DNA of 64,000 bases from Piscinibacter caeni. GTDB taxonomy: Bacteria > Pseudomonadota > Gammaproteobacteria > Burkholderiales > Burkholderiaceae_C. A model generated the notes under the pieces. That model worked only from the letters and a program-made list of their open reading frames with translations, made no database searches and was not told where the DNA came from. This document shows positions 48,342-56,461 of the stretch, piece by piece. The DNA is taken from positions 1-64,000 of the forward strand of contig QJOU01000029.1 of the NCBI GenBank assembly GCA_003265685.1. The letters are read 5' to 3'. How positions within the stretch are numbered: position 1 is the first letter of the stretch; each line of letters begins with the position of its first letter. The position numbers and the translations under genes are program-made.

Positions 48342-49775
48342 ATGAGAACATGCCGACCCTCCGCGCTCGCCCAGGCTGCCGCGCTCGCGCTGGGTGCCGC
48401 GTTCAGCGGCGGTGCTGCCGCGCAGTCGGCGGCCGACCTGCTCAAGGAGATCCAGGCCCTGAAGGCGCGCGTGGCCGAACTCGAGGCCAAGCAGAAGGCC
48501 GGCGCCGACGCCAAGCCGGCCGCCGGCCAGTGGGGCATGACGCCCGAGCAGGCGCAGGAGTTCAACCGCATCGCGGTCAAGACCGAGGCGCTGGAAGACG
48601 CGATGGAGGCGCAGGGCTTCAAGGGCCTGACGATCACCGGCTACATGGACCCGACCTACATCTACAACCGGCGCCAGAGCCGGGCCGGGTTCCAGTTCCT
48701 CAATTCGCAGGCCAACGGCTACGCCTACGACACCTCCTACATCGGCTCGGCCTCGATCGACTTCACCAAGGAGACCGAGAGCGGCTCGCGCTTCAAGCTG
48801 ACCCTCTCGCCCAACCGCGCCGCCGGCGCGGTGGCGGAGACCGACAGCCGCAGCATCGTGCAGGAGGCCTCGATCTCGGTGCCGATCACCGACCTGCAGA
48901 CGCGCTTCATCGCCGGCCAGCTGCCCGACTGGTCGGGCTACGAGTACCAGCAGCCGACGCTGAACCCGTTCATCACGCACAACCTGCTGTTCGACTTCAC
49001 GCTGCCCACCACCTACACCGGCGCGGGCATCGACTACACGCAGGGCAAGTGGTGGCTGCGCGGCATGATCGCCAACGTCAACGGCAACATCCGGCAGCAG
49101 CGCGAGCGCTCGCCGGCGCTGGTCTACCGCGTCGACTACTCGCGCGGCGAGTTCGAGGGCTTCGGCTTCGCCGGCCTGCACGGCAAGACGACCAACTTCA
49201 ACCTGTGCCGGGACGCGGACTGCACGTCGTACGAGAAGACGATGACGCACCTGTTCGAGTTCGACGCGTACTTCATCCGCGGCGACTGGACGGTGCAGGG
49301 CCAGCTCGCCCTGGGCCGGCAGAAGCAGGCCGCGATCATGCCCAAGGCCGACGGCAGCTTCCCCGACGCGAAGTGGGTCGGCCTGTCCGGCCTGGCGGGT
49401 TACTACATCACGCCGCGCCTGCAGGCGCTGGTGCGGGCCGACTACATCAAGAACGACAGCGACGGCGGCGGCCTGTTCACCTACACCGGCTACTGGGACG
49501 CGTTCGGCGTCGACGGCCCGTACGGCGACTACCGCAACGGCATCGGCCCCAACCCGGAGCTCGGCTGCGAAGACCAGACCGTGGCGGGCTGCGACAAGGG
49601 CGCCAACCGCTATGCCCTGTCCGTCGGCCTGAAGTACGCGTTCAACCTGAACACGACCCTCAAGTTCGAGTACCGTCACGACGGCGCGAACCTGCCGGTG
49701 TTCTTCGACGCCAAGTCCGGCACCTACCGCAAGGGCAACGACCTGTTCGGAGCCGCTGTCGTGCTGAGCTTCTGA
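48342..49775 (+). CDS. DUF3138 family porin-like outer-membrane protein
   Basis: A 477-residue exported protein. The signal peptide ends near GGAAAQ (about residue 28). A coiled coil follows (AADLLKEIQALKARVAELEAKQK, about 29-52), as in trimeric OprP/OprO-type porins. The rest is an alternating beta pattern with many Tyr, Gly and Asp residues, ending in AAVVLSF with the C-terminal Phe of barrel proteins. Two cysteine pairs (NLCRDADCTSY, GCEDQTVAGCDKG) may form loop disulfides. It lies between potI and puuC on the same strand, so a polyamine channel role is a reasonable inference. DUF3138 has no assigned function that I know. Confidence 0.85.
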   Translation: MRTCRPSALAQAAALALGAAFSGGAAAQSAADLLKEIQALKARVAELEAKQKAGADAKPAAGQWGMTPEQAQEFNRIAVKTEALEDAMEAQGFKGLTITGYMDPTYIYNRRQSRAGFQFLNSQANGYAYDTSYIGSASIDFTKETESGSRFKLTLSPNRAAGAVAETDSRSIVQEASISVPITDLQTRFIAGQLPDWSGYEYQQPTLNPFITHNLLFDFTLPTTYTGAGIDYTQGKWWLRGMIANVNGNIRQQRERSPALVYRVDYSRGEFEGFGFAGLHGKTTNFNLCRDADCTSYEKTMTHLFEFDAYFIRGDWTVQGQLALGRQKQAAIMPKADGSFPDAKWVGLSGLAGYYITPRLQALVRADYIKNDSDGGGLFTYTGYWDAFGVDGPYGDYRNGIGPNPELGCEDQTVAGCDKGANRYALSVGLKYAFNLNTTLKFEYRHDGANLPVFFDAKSGTYRKGNDLFGAAVVLSF

Positions 49776-49829
49776 ACCAACCCCGGGGGTGGGCCGCCAG
49801 CGGCTCCGCCGCCGGCCAAGGATCCCGAC

Positions 49830-51332
49830 ATGAACCACCCCACCCCCGACTGGCACGCCGCCGCGCGCGCCCTCCGGATCGACGGCCGCGCCGTCGTCAA
49901 CGGCCTGCGCGTGGGCGCCGCGAACGGCGCCGCCTTCGTCAAGACCTCGCCGATCGACGGCCGCGTGCTGGGCGAGATCGCCCGCGGCGGCGCGGACGAC
50001 ATCGACGCGGCCGTGGCCGCCGCGCGTGCCGCCTTCGCCGACGGCCGCTGGGCCGGCAAGGCGCCGGCGGCGCGCAAGAAGACGCTGCAGCGCTTCGCCG
50101 AGAAGATCCTCGCGGCCAAGGACGAACTGGCCCTGCTCGAGACGCTCGACATGGGCAAGCCGGTGCAGTACAGCCTGGCCGTCGACGTGGCGGCCACCGC
50201 GCGCACCATCGCCTGGTACGCCGAGGCGGTCGACAAGGTCTACGACGAGATCGCGCCCACGCCCGCCTCGGCGCTGGCGCTGATCACGCGCGAGCCGATG
50301 GGTGTGATCGGCGCCGTCGTGCCCTGGAACTACCCGATGATCATGGCGGCCTGGAAGCTCGGCCCCGCGCTCGCCGCCGGCAACAGCGTGGTGCTCAAGC
50401 CGAGCGAGAAGAGCCCGCTGACCGCGCTGCGCCTGGCCGAACTGGCGCTCGAGGCCGGCCTGCCCGCCGGCGTGTTCAACGTGGTGCCGGGTTACGGCCA
50501 CGAGGCCGGCGAGGCGCTCGCGCTGCACATGGACGTGGACGCGATCGGCTTCACCGGCAGCACGCGCGTGGGCCGCAAGATGCTCGAGTACGCCGGCCGC
50601 AGCAACCTCAAGCGTGTCTACAACGAGCTGGGCGGCAAGTCGGCCTTCGTCGTGTTCGACGACTTCGCCGACATCGAACGTGCCGCCAAGACCGTGGCCG
50701 GCAGCATGTTCTTCAACCAGGGTGAGAGCTGCAACGCGCCCTCGCGCGTGCTGGTGCACGCCCGGGTGGCCGAACGCTTCCTCGAGGTCGTGGCCGCCGA
50801 GGCGCCCAAGTACGCGCCGGGCGATCCGCTCTCGGGCCACGCCGAGATGGGCGCGCTGGTCGACGAGACGCAGCTGCGCACCGTGATGGGCTACATCGAC
50901 GCCGGCCGCAGCGAAGGTGCGGCCGTGGTCGCCGGCGGCAACGCGGCGCGCACCGAGACCGGCGGCTACTACGTCGAGCCGACCGTGTTCGCCGGCGTGC
51001 GCAACGACATGAAGATCGCCCGCGAGGAGATCTTCGGCCCGGTGATGAGCGTGATCCGCTTCGACAGCGAGGCCGAGGCGATCCACCTCGCCAACGACTC
51101 CAGCTACGGCCTGCAGGCCGGCGTGTGGAGCGACAACATCAACCGCGCGCACCGCGTCGCGCGCGCCCTGCGCGCCGGCACCGTGCACGTGAACCAGTAC
51201 GACGAGGACGACATCACCGTGCCCTTCGGCGGCTACAAGCAGAGCGGCAACGGGCGCGACAAGAGCCTGCACGCCTTCGACAAGTACACCGAGCTGAAGA
51301 CCACGTGGATCCGCATCGACGGAGCGAAGTGA
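49830..51332 (+). CDS. puuC: Gamma-glutamyl-gamma-aminobutyraldehyde dehydrogenase
   Basis: A 500-residue NAD(P) aldehyde dehydrogenase. The catalytic Cys301 is in FNQGESCNAPSR and the general-base Glu266 in YNELGGKSAF. The NAD region is PWNYPMIMAAWKLGPALAAGNSVVLKPSE and GFTGSTRVG. Subfamily features (ASALALITREPMGV; PFGGYKQSGNGRDKSLHAFDKYTELKTTW) fit PuuC, which makes gamma-Glu-GABA from the aldehyde and also oxidises 4-aminobutanal from SpuC. Its stop overlaps gabT by 1 base (TGATG). Confidence 0.93.
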   Translation: MNHPTPDWHAAARALRIDGRAVVNGLRVGAANGAAFVKTSPIDGRVLGEIARGGADDIDAAVAAARAAFADGRWAGKAPAARKKTLQRFAEKILAAKDELALLETLDMGKPVQYSLAVDVAATARTIAWYAEAVDKVYDEIAPTPASALALITREPMGVIGAVVPWNYPMIMAAWKLGPALAAGNSVVLKPSEKSPLTALRLAELALEAGLPAGVFNVVPGYGHEAGEALALHMDVDAIGFTGSTRVGRKMLEYAGRSNLKRVYNELGGKSAFVVFDDFADIERAAKTVAGSMFFNQGESCNAPSRVLVHARVAERFLEVVAAEAPKYAPGDPLSGHAEMGALVDETQLRTVMGYIDAGRSEGAAVVAGGNAARTETGGYYVEPTVFAGVRNDMKIAREEIFGPVMSVIRFDSEAEAIHLANDSSYGLQAGVWSDNINRAHRVARALRAGTVHVNQYDEDDITVPFGGYKQSGNGRDKSLHAFDKYTELKTTWIRIDGAK

Positions 51333-52606
51333 TGAACCATTCGTTGAACGAACAACTGCAGGCCCGCAAGGCCGCCGCCACCGCGCGCGGCGTCGGCGTG
51401 ATGGGCACCTTCTTCGCCGACCGGGCGAAGAACGCCGAGCTGTGGGACGTGGAGGGCCGGCGCTACATCGATTTCGCCGGCGGCATCGCGGTGATGAACA
51501 CCGGCCATGGCCACCCGAAGGTGGTGGCGGCGATCGAGGCGCAGCTCAAGCGCTTCACCCACACCTGCTGGCAGGTGGTGCCCTACGAGGGTTATGTCGC
51601 GCTGGCCGAGAAGCTCAATGCGCTGACGCCGGGCGCCCACGCCAAGAAGACCGCGTTCTTCTCCACCGGCGCCGAGGCGATCGAGAACGCGATCAAGATC
51701 GCCCGCTATGCCACCAAGCGCTCGGGCGTGATCGCCTTCTCCGGCGCTTTCCACGGGCGCAGCCTGTTCGCCGTCTCGCTCACCGGCAAGGTGGCGCCCT
51801 ACAAGGCCGGCTTCGGGCCCTTCCCGGCCGAGGTCTACCACGCGCCCTTCCCCTGCCACTGCGCCAGCCTGGCCGAGGTGAAGAAGGCCGTTCATCACCT
51901 CTTCAAGGCCGACATCGAGCCCGCGCGCGTGGCGGCGATCGTGTTCGAGCCGGTGCAGGGCGAAGGTGGCTTCAACGTCATCCAGCCCGAGGCCGTGCGC
52001 TGGATCCGCGAGCTGTGCGACGAACACGGCATCGTGATGATCGCCGACGAGATCCAGACCGGCTTCGGCCGCACCGGCACGCTGTTCGCGATGGAGCAGT
52101 TCGGCGTGATCCCCGACCTGATGACCATCGCCAAGAGCCTGGCCGGCGGCGTGCCGCTGGCGGCCGTCACCGGCAAGGCAGAGATCATGGACGCCCCGGC
52201 GCCGGGTGGCCTGGGCGGCACCTACGCCGGCAACCCGCTGGCCATCGCCGCGGCCCATGCGGTGATCGACGTGATGCGCGAGGAGCAGTTGCCGGCGCGC
52301 GGCAAGGTGCTCGGCGACAAGCTCAAGGCCGCGCTCGAGGCGATGCGTGCCGAGGTGCCGGCGATCGCCGACGTGCGCGGCCTGGGGGCGATGGTGGCCT
52401 GCGAGTTCCGCCGCACCGACGGCTCGCCCGATGCCGACTTCACCAAGCGCGTGCAGGCGCATGCGCTGCAGCAGGGCCTGATCCTGCTGACCTGCGGCGT
52501 GGATGCGAACGTGCTGCGCTTCCTCTTCCCGCTCACCATCGAGGACGAGGTGTTCGACGAGGCGCTGCAGATCCTGCGCACGGCGCTGCGGGCGGCGCGT
52601 TCGTGA
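51332..52606 (+). CDS. gabT: 4-aminobutyrate aminotransferase
   Basis: A 424-residue PLP enzyme that converts GABA plus 2-oxoglutarate to succinate semialdehyde and glutamate. It shows FADRAKNAELWDVEGRRYIDFAGGIAVMNTGHGHP, FFSTGAEAIENAIKIAR, VFEPVQGEGGF, IADEIQTGFGRTG and TIAKSLAGGVPLAAV, with Lys268 at the PLP position known from E. coli GabT. It takes up GABA made by PuuD or PuuC. The stop overlaps the next start (GTGA). No succinate-semialdehyde dehydrogenase (gabD) is in the window, so PuuC or a distant enzyme must finish the route. Confidence 0.95.
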   Translation: MNHSLNEQLQARKAAATARGVGVMGTFFADRAKNAELWDVEGRRYIDFAGGIAVMNTGHGHPKVVAAIEAQLKRFTHTCWQVVPYEGYVALAEKLNALTPGAHAKKTAFFSTGAEAIENAIKIARYATKRSGVIAFSGAFHGRSLFAVSLTGKVAPYKAGFGPFPAEVYHAPFPCHCASLAEVKKAVHHLFKADIEPARVAAIVFEPVQGEGGFNVIQPEAVRWIRELCDEHGIVMIADEIQTGFGRTGTLFAMEQFGVIPDLMTIAKSLAGGVPLAAVTGKAEIMDAPAPGGLGGTYAGNPLAIAAAHAVIDVMREEQLPARGKVLGDKLKAALEAMRAEVPAIADVRGLGAMVACEFRRTDGSPDADFTKRVQAHALQQGLILLTCGVDANVLRFLFPLTIEDEVFDEALQILRTALRAARS

Positions 52607-53910
52607 GCGAGGAGATCCCGCAGCGCCTGGCCGCGCAGGGCGTCCACACGCTGATCGCGCAGTTCACCGACCTGAACGGCGTCGCCAAGGGCAAGTTCGT
52701 GCCGCTGGCCGAGTGGCCCGCGCTGCTGGCCACCGGCGCCGGCTTCTCCGGCCCCTCGATCGCCGGCACCGGGCTGCCGCGCATGGGCCCGCGTTCGGAG
52801 TACTACGGCCGCGGCGACGCCGCCACCGCTGTGGCGCTGCCGTGGATGCCGGGGTACGCGCGCGTGGTGTGCGACGGCTTCGTCGACGGCGCGCCCTTCG
52901 AGGCCTGCCCGCGCCAGGTGCTGCGGCGCCAGCTCGCGCGCCTGGCCGAACGCGGCTGGAGCCTGCAGACCGGCATCGAGCCGGAGTTCTTCCTGCTGCG
53001 GCGCACGCCCGAGGGCCGCCTCGTGCCGGGCGACGAACACGACCGGCTCGACAAGCCCTCCTACGACCTGAAGAGCCTGCCGCGCCGCGCGGTGCTGCTG
53101 CACGAGCTGGCCAGCGGGCTGCAGGCCTGCGGGCTCTCGGTGTTCCAGGTCGACCACGAGGACGCGCACGGCCAGTACGAGCTGAACTTCCGCCATGCCG
53201 ATGCGCTGGCCAGCGCCGACGCGCTGATGCTGTTCAAGCTCGGCGCCCAGGCCATCGCCGAGCGGCACGGGCTGATCTTCTCGATGATGCCCAAGCCCTT
53301 CGCCAACCAGCCGGGCAGCGGCATGCACTTCCACGTCTCGCTGTGGCAGGGCCCGCACTGCCTGTTCGACGACGCGGCCACGCTGCGCCACTTCGTCGCG
53401 GGCGTGCTGGCGCATTCGGCCGGGCTGGCCGCGCTCGCCGCACCGACCGTCAACTCGTACAAGCGCCTGGTGGTGGGCGAATCGCTCAGCGGCACGAGCT
53501 GGGCGCCAGCCTCGGTGTCGCACGGGCCGAACAACCGCACGGCGCTGGTCCGCACCCTGCCCGGCCGCTTCGAGTGGCGCCTGCCGGACGCCGCGGCCAA
53601 CCCCTACCTGGCCACCGCCGGGCTGATCGCCGCCGGGCTGGACGGCCTGGAACGCCGGCTCGACCCCGGACCCGCCGCCGAGGACGACCTGTTCGAGGCC
53701 CCACCCGCGCGGCTGCGCGAGCGCGGCATCGTGCCGCTGCCGCAGAGCCTGGCCGAAGCCGCGACGGCACTCGAGAACGACGCGGTGCTCGGCGCGGCCC
53801 TCGGGCCGCTGCTGACGCGCGAGTTCCTCGCCGCGCGCCGCGCGGAATGGGACGAGTACGCCCGCCACGTGAGCGACTGGGAGCTGCGCCGCTATGGCGA
53901 GCGCTTCTGA
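52603..53910 (+). CDS. Second glutamine synthetase family protein (GlnT-like)
   Basis: A 435-residue GS-fold ligase distinct from the upstream PuuA. It has TDLNGVAKGKFVPLAEW, EPEFFLLRR, DHEDAHGQYELNF, MPKPFANQPGSGMHFHVSLW and HGPNNRTALVR. The layout resembles proteins annotated as type III glutamate-ammonia ligase (GlnT) or gamma-glutamylamide synthetases. It starts with GTG overlapping gabT and overlaps the permease gene by 17 bases, so the three are tightly coupled. Substrate could be ammonia, a monoamine, or another polyamine; sequence alone does not decide. Confidence 0.85.
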   Translation: MSEEIPQRLAAQGVHTLIAQFTDLNGVAKGKFVPLAEWPALLATGAGFSGPSIAGTGLPRMGPRSEYYGRGDAATAVALPWMPGYARVVCDGFVDGAPFEACPRQVLRRQLARLAERGWSLQTGIEPEFFLLRRTPEGRLVPGDEHDRLDKPSYDLKSLPRRAVLLHELASGLQACGLSVFQVDHEDAHGQYELNFRHADALASADALMLFKLGAQAIAERHGLIFSMMPKPFANQPGSGMHFHVSLWQGPHCLFDDAATLRHFVAGVLAHSAGLAALAAPTVNSYKRLVVGESLSGTSWAPASVSHGPNNRTALVRTLPGRFEWRLPDAAANPYLATAGLIAAGLDGLERRLDPGPAAEDDLFEAPPARLRERGIVPLPQSLAEAATALENDAVLGAALGPLLTREFLAARRAEWDEYARHVSDWELRRYGERF

Positions 53911-54832
53911 GGCGCCCGCGCCCCACCCGCACCTGCCCTGGGCCTCCTACGCCTGCCTCGCGGCCAGCATGGCGCTGGTGGGCAGCTATGTCGGGCTGTC
54001 GAAGTGGCTGGTGCTGATCTTCCCGGTGTTCCTGCTCGCCTGGCTGCGCTTCGGCATCGCGGCGGTGGCGATGGCGCGCTGGGTGCGGCGCGCGCCGGGC
54101 GAGGCGCCGCTGTCACGCCACGACCGGTGGCTGCTGTTCCTCGAATCCTTCTTCGGCAACTTCCTGTTCTCGGTGTGCATGCTGTTCGGCGTGGCGCTCA
54201 CCTCCGCACTGGCGGCCGGCGTGATCATGGCCGCGCTGCCGGGCGTGGTGGCGCTGCTGTCGTGGCTGTTGCTGCGCGAGCGCATCGCAGCGCGCGTGCT
54301 CGCCGGCATCGCCTGCGCGGTGGGTGGCATCGCGCTCGTCTCGCTGAGCAAGAACGCCGGCGCGGCGCCGGTCTCGCTGTGGGGCAACCTGCTGCTGCTG
54401 GGCGCCGTCACCTGCGAGGCGAGCTACGTGGTGATCGGCAAGAAACTCACCGGGCAGGTCTCGCCCAAGCGCATCAGCGCGCTGATCAACCTGTGGGGCC
54501 TGGCGCTCGTCACGCCCTTCGGGCTGTGGCAGGCGGTCTCGTTCGACTTCGGCGCGGTGGCGCCGGCGCACTGGTGGCTGCTGCTGTTCTATTCGCTGGC
54601 CGCCAGCATGGTGACCGTGTGGCTGTGGATGACCGGGCTGAAGCATGTGCCCGCCGCCTCGGCGGGCGTGTTCACGGTGATGCTGCCGGTCAGCGCCGCG
54701 GCGGTGGGCGTGCTGTTCCTCGGCGAGCGCTTCAGCGCCGCGCAGGCGGCCGCGTTCGCGCTCGCGCTCGCCGGCGTGGTGCTCGCCACCTGGCCGGCGC
54801 GCAGCCCGCGCACCGAAACCCTCAGGCGCTGA
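53894..54832 (+). CDS. DMT superfamily (EamA) permease
   Basis: A 312-residue inner-membrane protein with ten predicted helices in two EamA repeats. The first helix begins YACLAASMALVGSYVGLSKWL. The second repeat runs from SLWGNLLLLGAVTCEASYVVIGKKL. The end AAVGVLFLGERFSAAQAAAFALALAGVVLATW is typical. It overlaps the GS-like gene by 17 bases at its start, so it is part of the polyamine/GABA transcript and may export or import a product. Its 3' end overlaps dusA by 11 bases. Confidence 0.9.
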   Translation: MASASEAPAPHPHLPWASYACLAASMALVGSYVGLSKWLVLIFPVFLLAWLRFGIAAVAMARWVRRAPGEAPLSRHDRWLLFLESFFGNFLFSVCMLFGVALTSALAAGVIMAALPGVVALLSWLLLRERIAARVLAGIACAVGGIALVSLSKNAGAAPVSLWGNLLLLGAVTCEASYVVIGKKLTGQVSPKRISALINLWGLALVTPFGLWQAVSFDFGAVAPAHWWLLLFYSLAASMVTVWLWMTGLKHVPAASAGVFTVMLPVSAAAVGVLFLGERFSAAQAAAFALALAGVVLATWPARSPRTETLRR

Positions 54833-55868
54833 GGCCCTCGGCCTCGGCCGGGTGGCGGCGCGCCTGCGCCGCGAGCCCGGCCACCACCGCGGGCGGCTGG
54901 TCCTTCAGGCGGTGGTCGGACCACACCTGGCGCCAGCGCCGCGCCCCGGGCTGGCCGTTCCAGAGGCCGAGCATGTGGCGCGCCACGCGCGGCCAGGGTT
55001 CGCCGGCACGCTGCTGGCGCTCCATGTACTCGACCATCGCCGCCTCGACTGCCTCGCGGCTGCTCGCACGCGGCTCGGCACCGAGGAAGTGCTCGTCCCA
55101 GCCGGACATCAGCCAGGGGTGGTGGTAGGCCTCGCGGCCGACCATCGCGCCGTCCACCACGGCCAGCTGCTCGGCGATCTGCGCATCGCTGGCGAGGCCG
55201 CCGTTGAGCGCGATGGTCAGCGCGGGGAAGTCCGCCTTCAGCCGCCGCACCACTTCGTAGCGCAGCGGCGGGATCTCGCGGTTCTGCTTCGGGCTCAGGC
55301 CCTGCAGCCAGGCGTTGCGGGCGTGCACGATGAACACGGCACAGCCGGCCGCGGCGACGGTGCCGACGAAATCGCGCACGAAGCCGTAGTCCTCGCCCTT
55401 GTCGATGCCGATGCGGTGCTTCACCGTCACCGGGATGGCCACCGCCTCGCGCATCGCCTTCACGCCCTCGGCCACCAGCGCCGGCTCGGCCATCAGGCAG
55501 GCGCCGAACGCGCCGCGCTGCACGCGCTCGCTCGGGCAACCGCAGTTCAGGTTGATCTCGTCGTAGCCCCAGCGCTCGCCGAGCCGCGCGGCGGCGGCCA
55601 GGTCGGCCGGCTCGCTGCCGCCGAGTTGCAGCGCGAGCGGGTGCTCGGCGTCGTCATGGTCGAGGTGGCGCGGCACGTAGCCATGCAGCAGCGCGCCGGT
55701 GGTCACCATCTCGGTGTAGAGCCGCGTGCGGTGGGTGATCAGGCGGTGGAAGTAGCGGCAGTGGCGATCGGTCCAGTCCATCATCGGAGCGACGGAGAGG
55801 CGCCAGGGGCTGGGCGGGGGAGCGGAAGACAAGGGTCTGTGGCGTGAGTCGGTCGGTCGAAGCGCCAT
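54822..55868 (-). CDS. dusA: tRNA-dihydrouridine(20/20a) synthase
   Basis: The flavoenzyme reduces uridine 20/20a in the tRNA D loop with NADPH. The 348-residue product has [21 protein letters not shown] at about residues 22-42, [23 protein letters not shown] with the catalytic cysteine, and [36 protein letters not shown] is the FMN phosphate end. This set identifies DusA over DusB/C. The start MALRPTD at 55868 is preferred over an upstream ATG that would enter the next intergenic region. Confidence 0.95.
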   Translation of the reverse strand: MALRPTDSRHRPLSSAPPPSPWRLSVAPMMDWTDRHCRYFHRLITHRTRLYTEMVTTGALLHGYVPRHLDHDDAEHPLALQLGGSEPADLAAAARLGERWGYDEINLNCGCPSERVQRGAFGACLMAEPALVAEGVKAMREAVAIPVTVKHRIGIDKGEDYGFVRDFVGTVAAAGCAVFIVHARNAWLQGLSPKQNREIPPLRYEVVRRLKADFPALTIALNGGLASDAQIAEQLAVVDGAMVGREAYHHPWLMSGWDEHFLGAEPRASSREAVEAAMVEYMERQQRAGEPWPRVARHMLGLWNGQPGARRWRQVWSDHRLKDQPPAVVAGLAAQARRHPAEAEGLSA

Positions 55869-55999
55869 TGTCCGCGCTTCGACCCCGCTGCGGGCAGGGT
55901 CTAGGCATGACCGTGCCGGCACCGGAGAGGCGGCGAGTACCCTGCGCGCTCCGCGGGGCCCGAGCCAGCGGCAGCGCGGTCATTGGAGGAGAAGCAACG

Positions 56000-56461
56000 A
56001 TGGCGAGCCTGCAGATCAACGGCACGTCGATGAACGTCGACGCCCCCGGCGACACACCCCTGCTGTGGGTGCTGCGCGACCACCTCGGCCTCACCGGCAC
56101 CAAGTTCGGTTGCGGCGGCGCCCATTGCGGCGCCTGCACGATCCACCTCGACGGCGCGCCGGTGCGCGGCTGCCAGACGCCGCTCTCCGCGGCGCAGGGC
56201 AAGAAGATCACCACCATCGAGGGCATCGGCGCCACGAAGGTCGGCAAGGCGGTGCAGAACGCCTGGCTCGCGATCGGCGTGCCGCAGTGCGGCTACTGCC
56301 AGGCCGGGCAGATCATGAGCGCCACGGCGCTGCTGGCGGGCAACCCCAGGCCGAGCGACGCCGAGATCGACGGCGCGATGAGCGGCAACCTGTGCCGCTG
56401 CGGCACCTACACCCGCATCCGCAGCGCGATCAAGGTCGCGGCCGGCATCAAGGAGGCATGA
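56000..56461 (+). CDS. iorA: Isoquinoline 1-oxidoreductase-type 2Fe-2S subunit
   Basis: A 153-residue small subunit of the xanthine oxidase family. The first 2Fe-2S cluster uses the cysteines in [18 protein letters not shown] and RGCQTP (Cys38, 43, 46, 58). The second uses [11 protein letters not shown] and [13 protein letters not shown]. It passes electrons from the molybdenum subunit. A strong GGAGGAGAAG precedes the ATG at 56000. The stop overlaps the next gene's ATG by 4 bases. Confidence 0.92.
   Translation: MASLQINGTSMNVDAPGDTPLLWVLRDHLGLTGTKFGCGGAHCGACTIHLDGAPVRGCQTPLSAAQGKKITTIEGIGATKVGKAVQNAWLAIGVPQCGYCQAGQIMSATALLAGNPRPSDAEIDGAMSGNLCRCGTYTRIRSAIKVAAGIKEA

Noticed and set aside
48315-51272. 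985-codon open frame antisense to the DUF3138 and puuC genes
   Set aside because: It spans two clear genes on the other strand, has biased composition and no recognisable domain.
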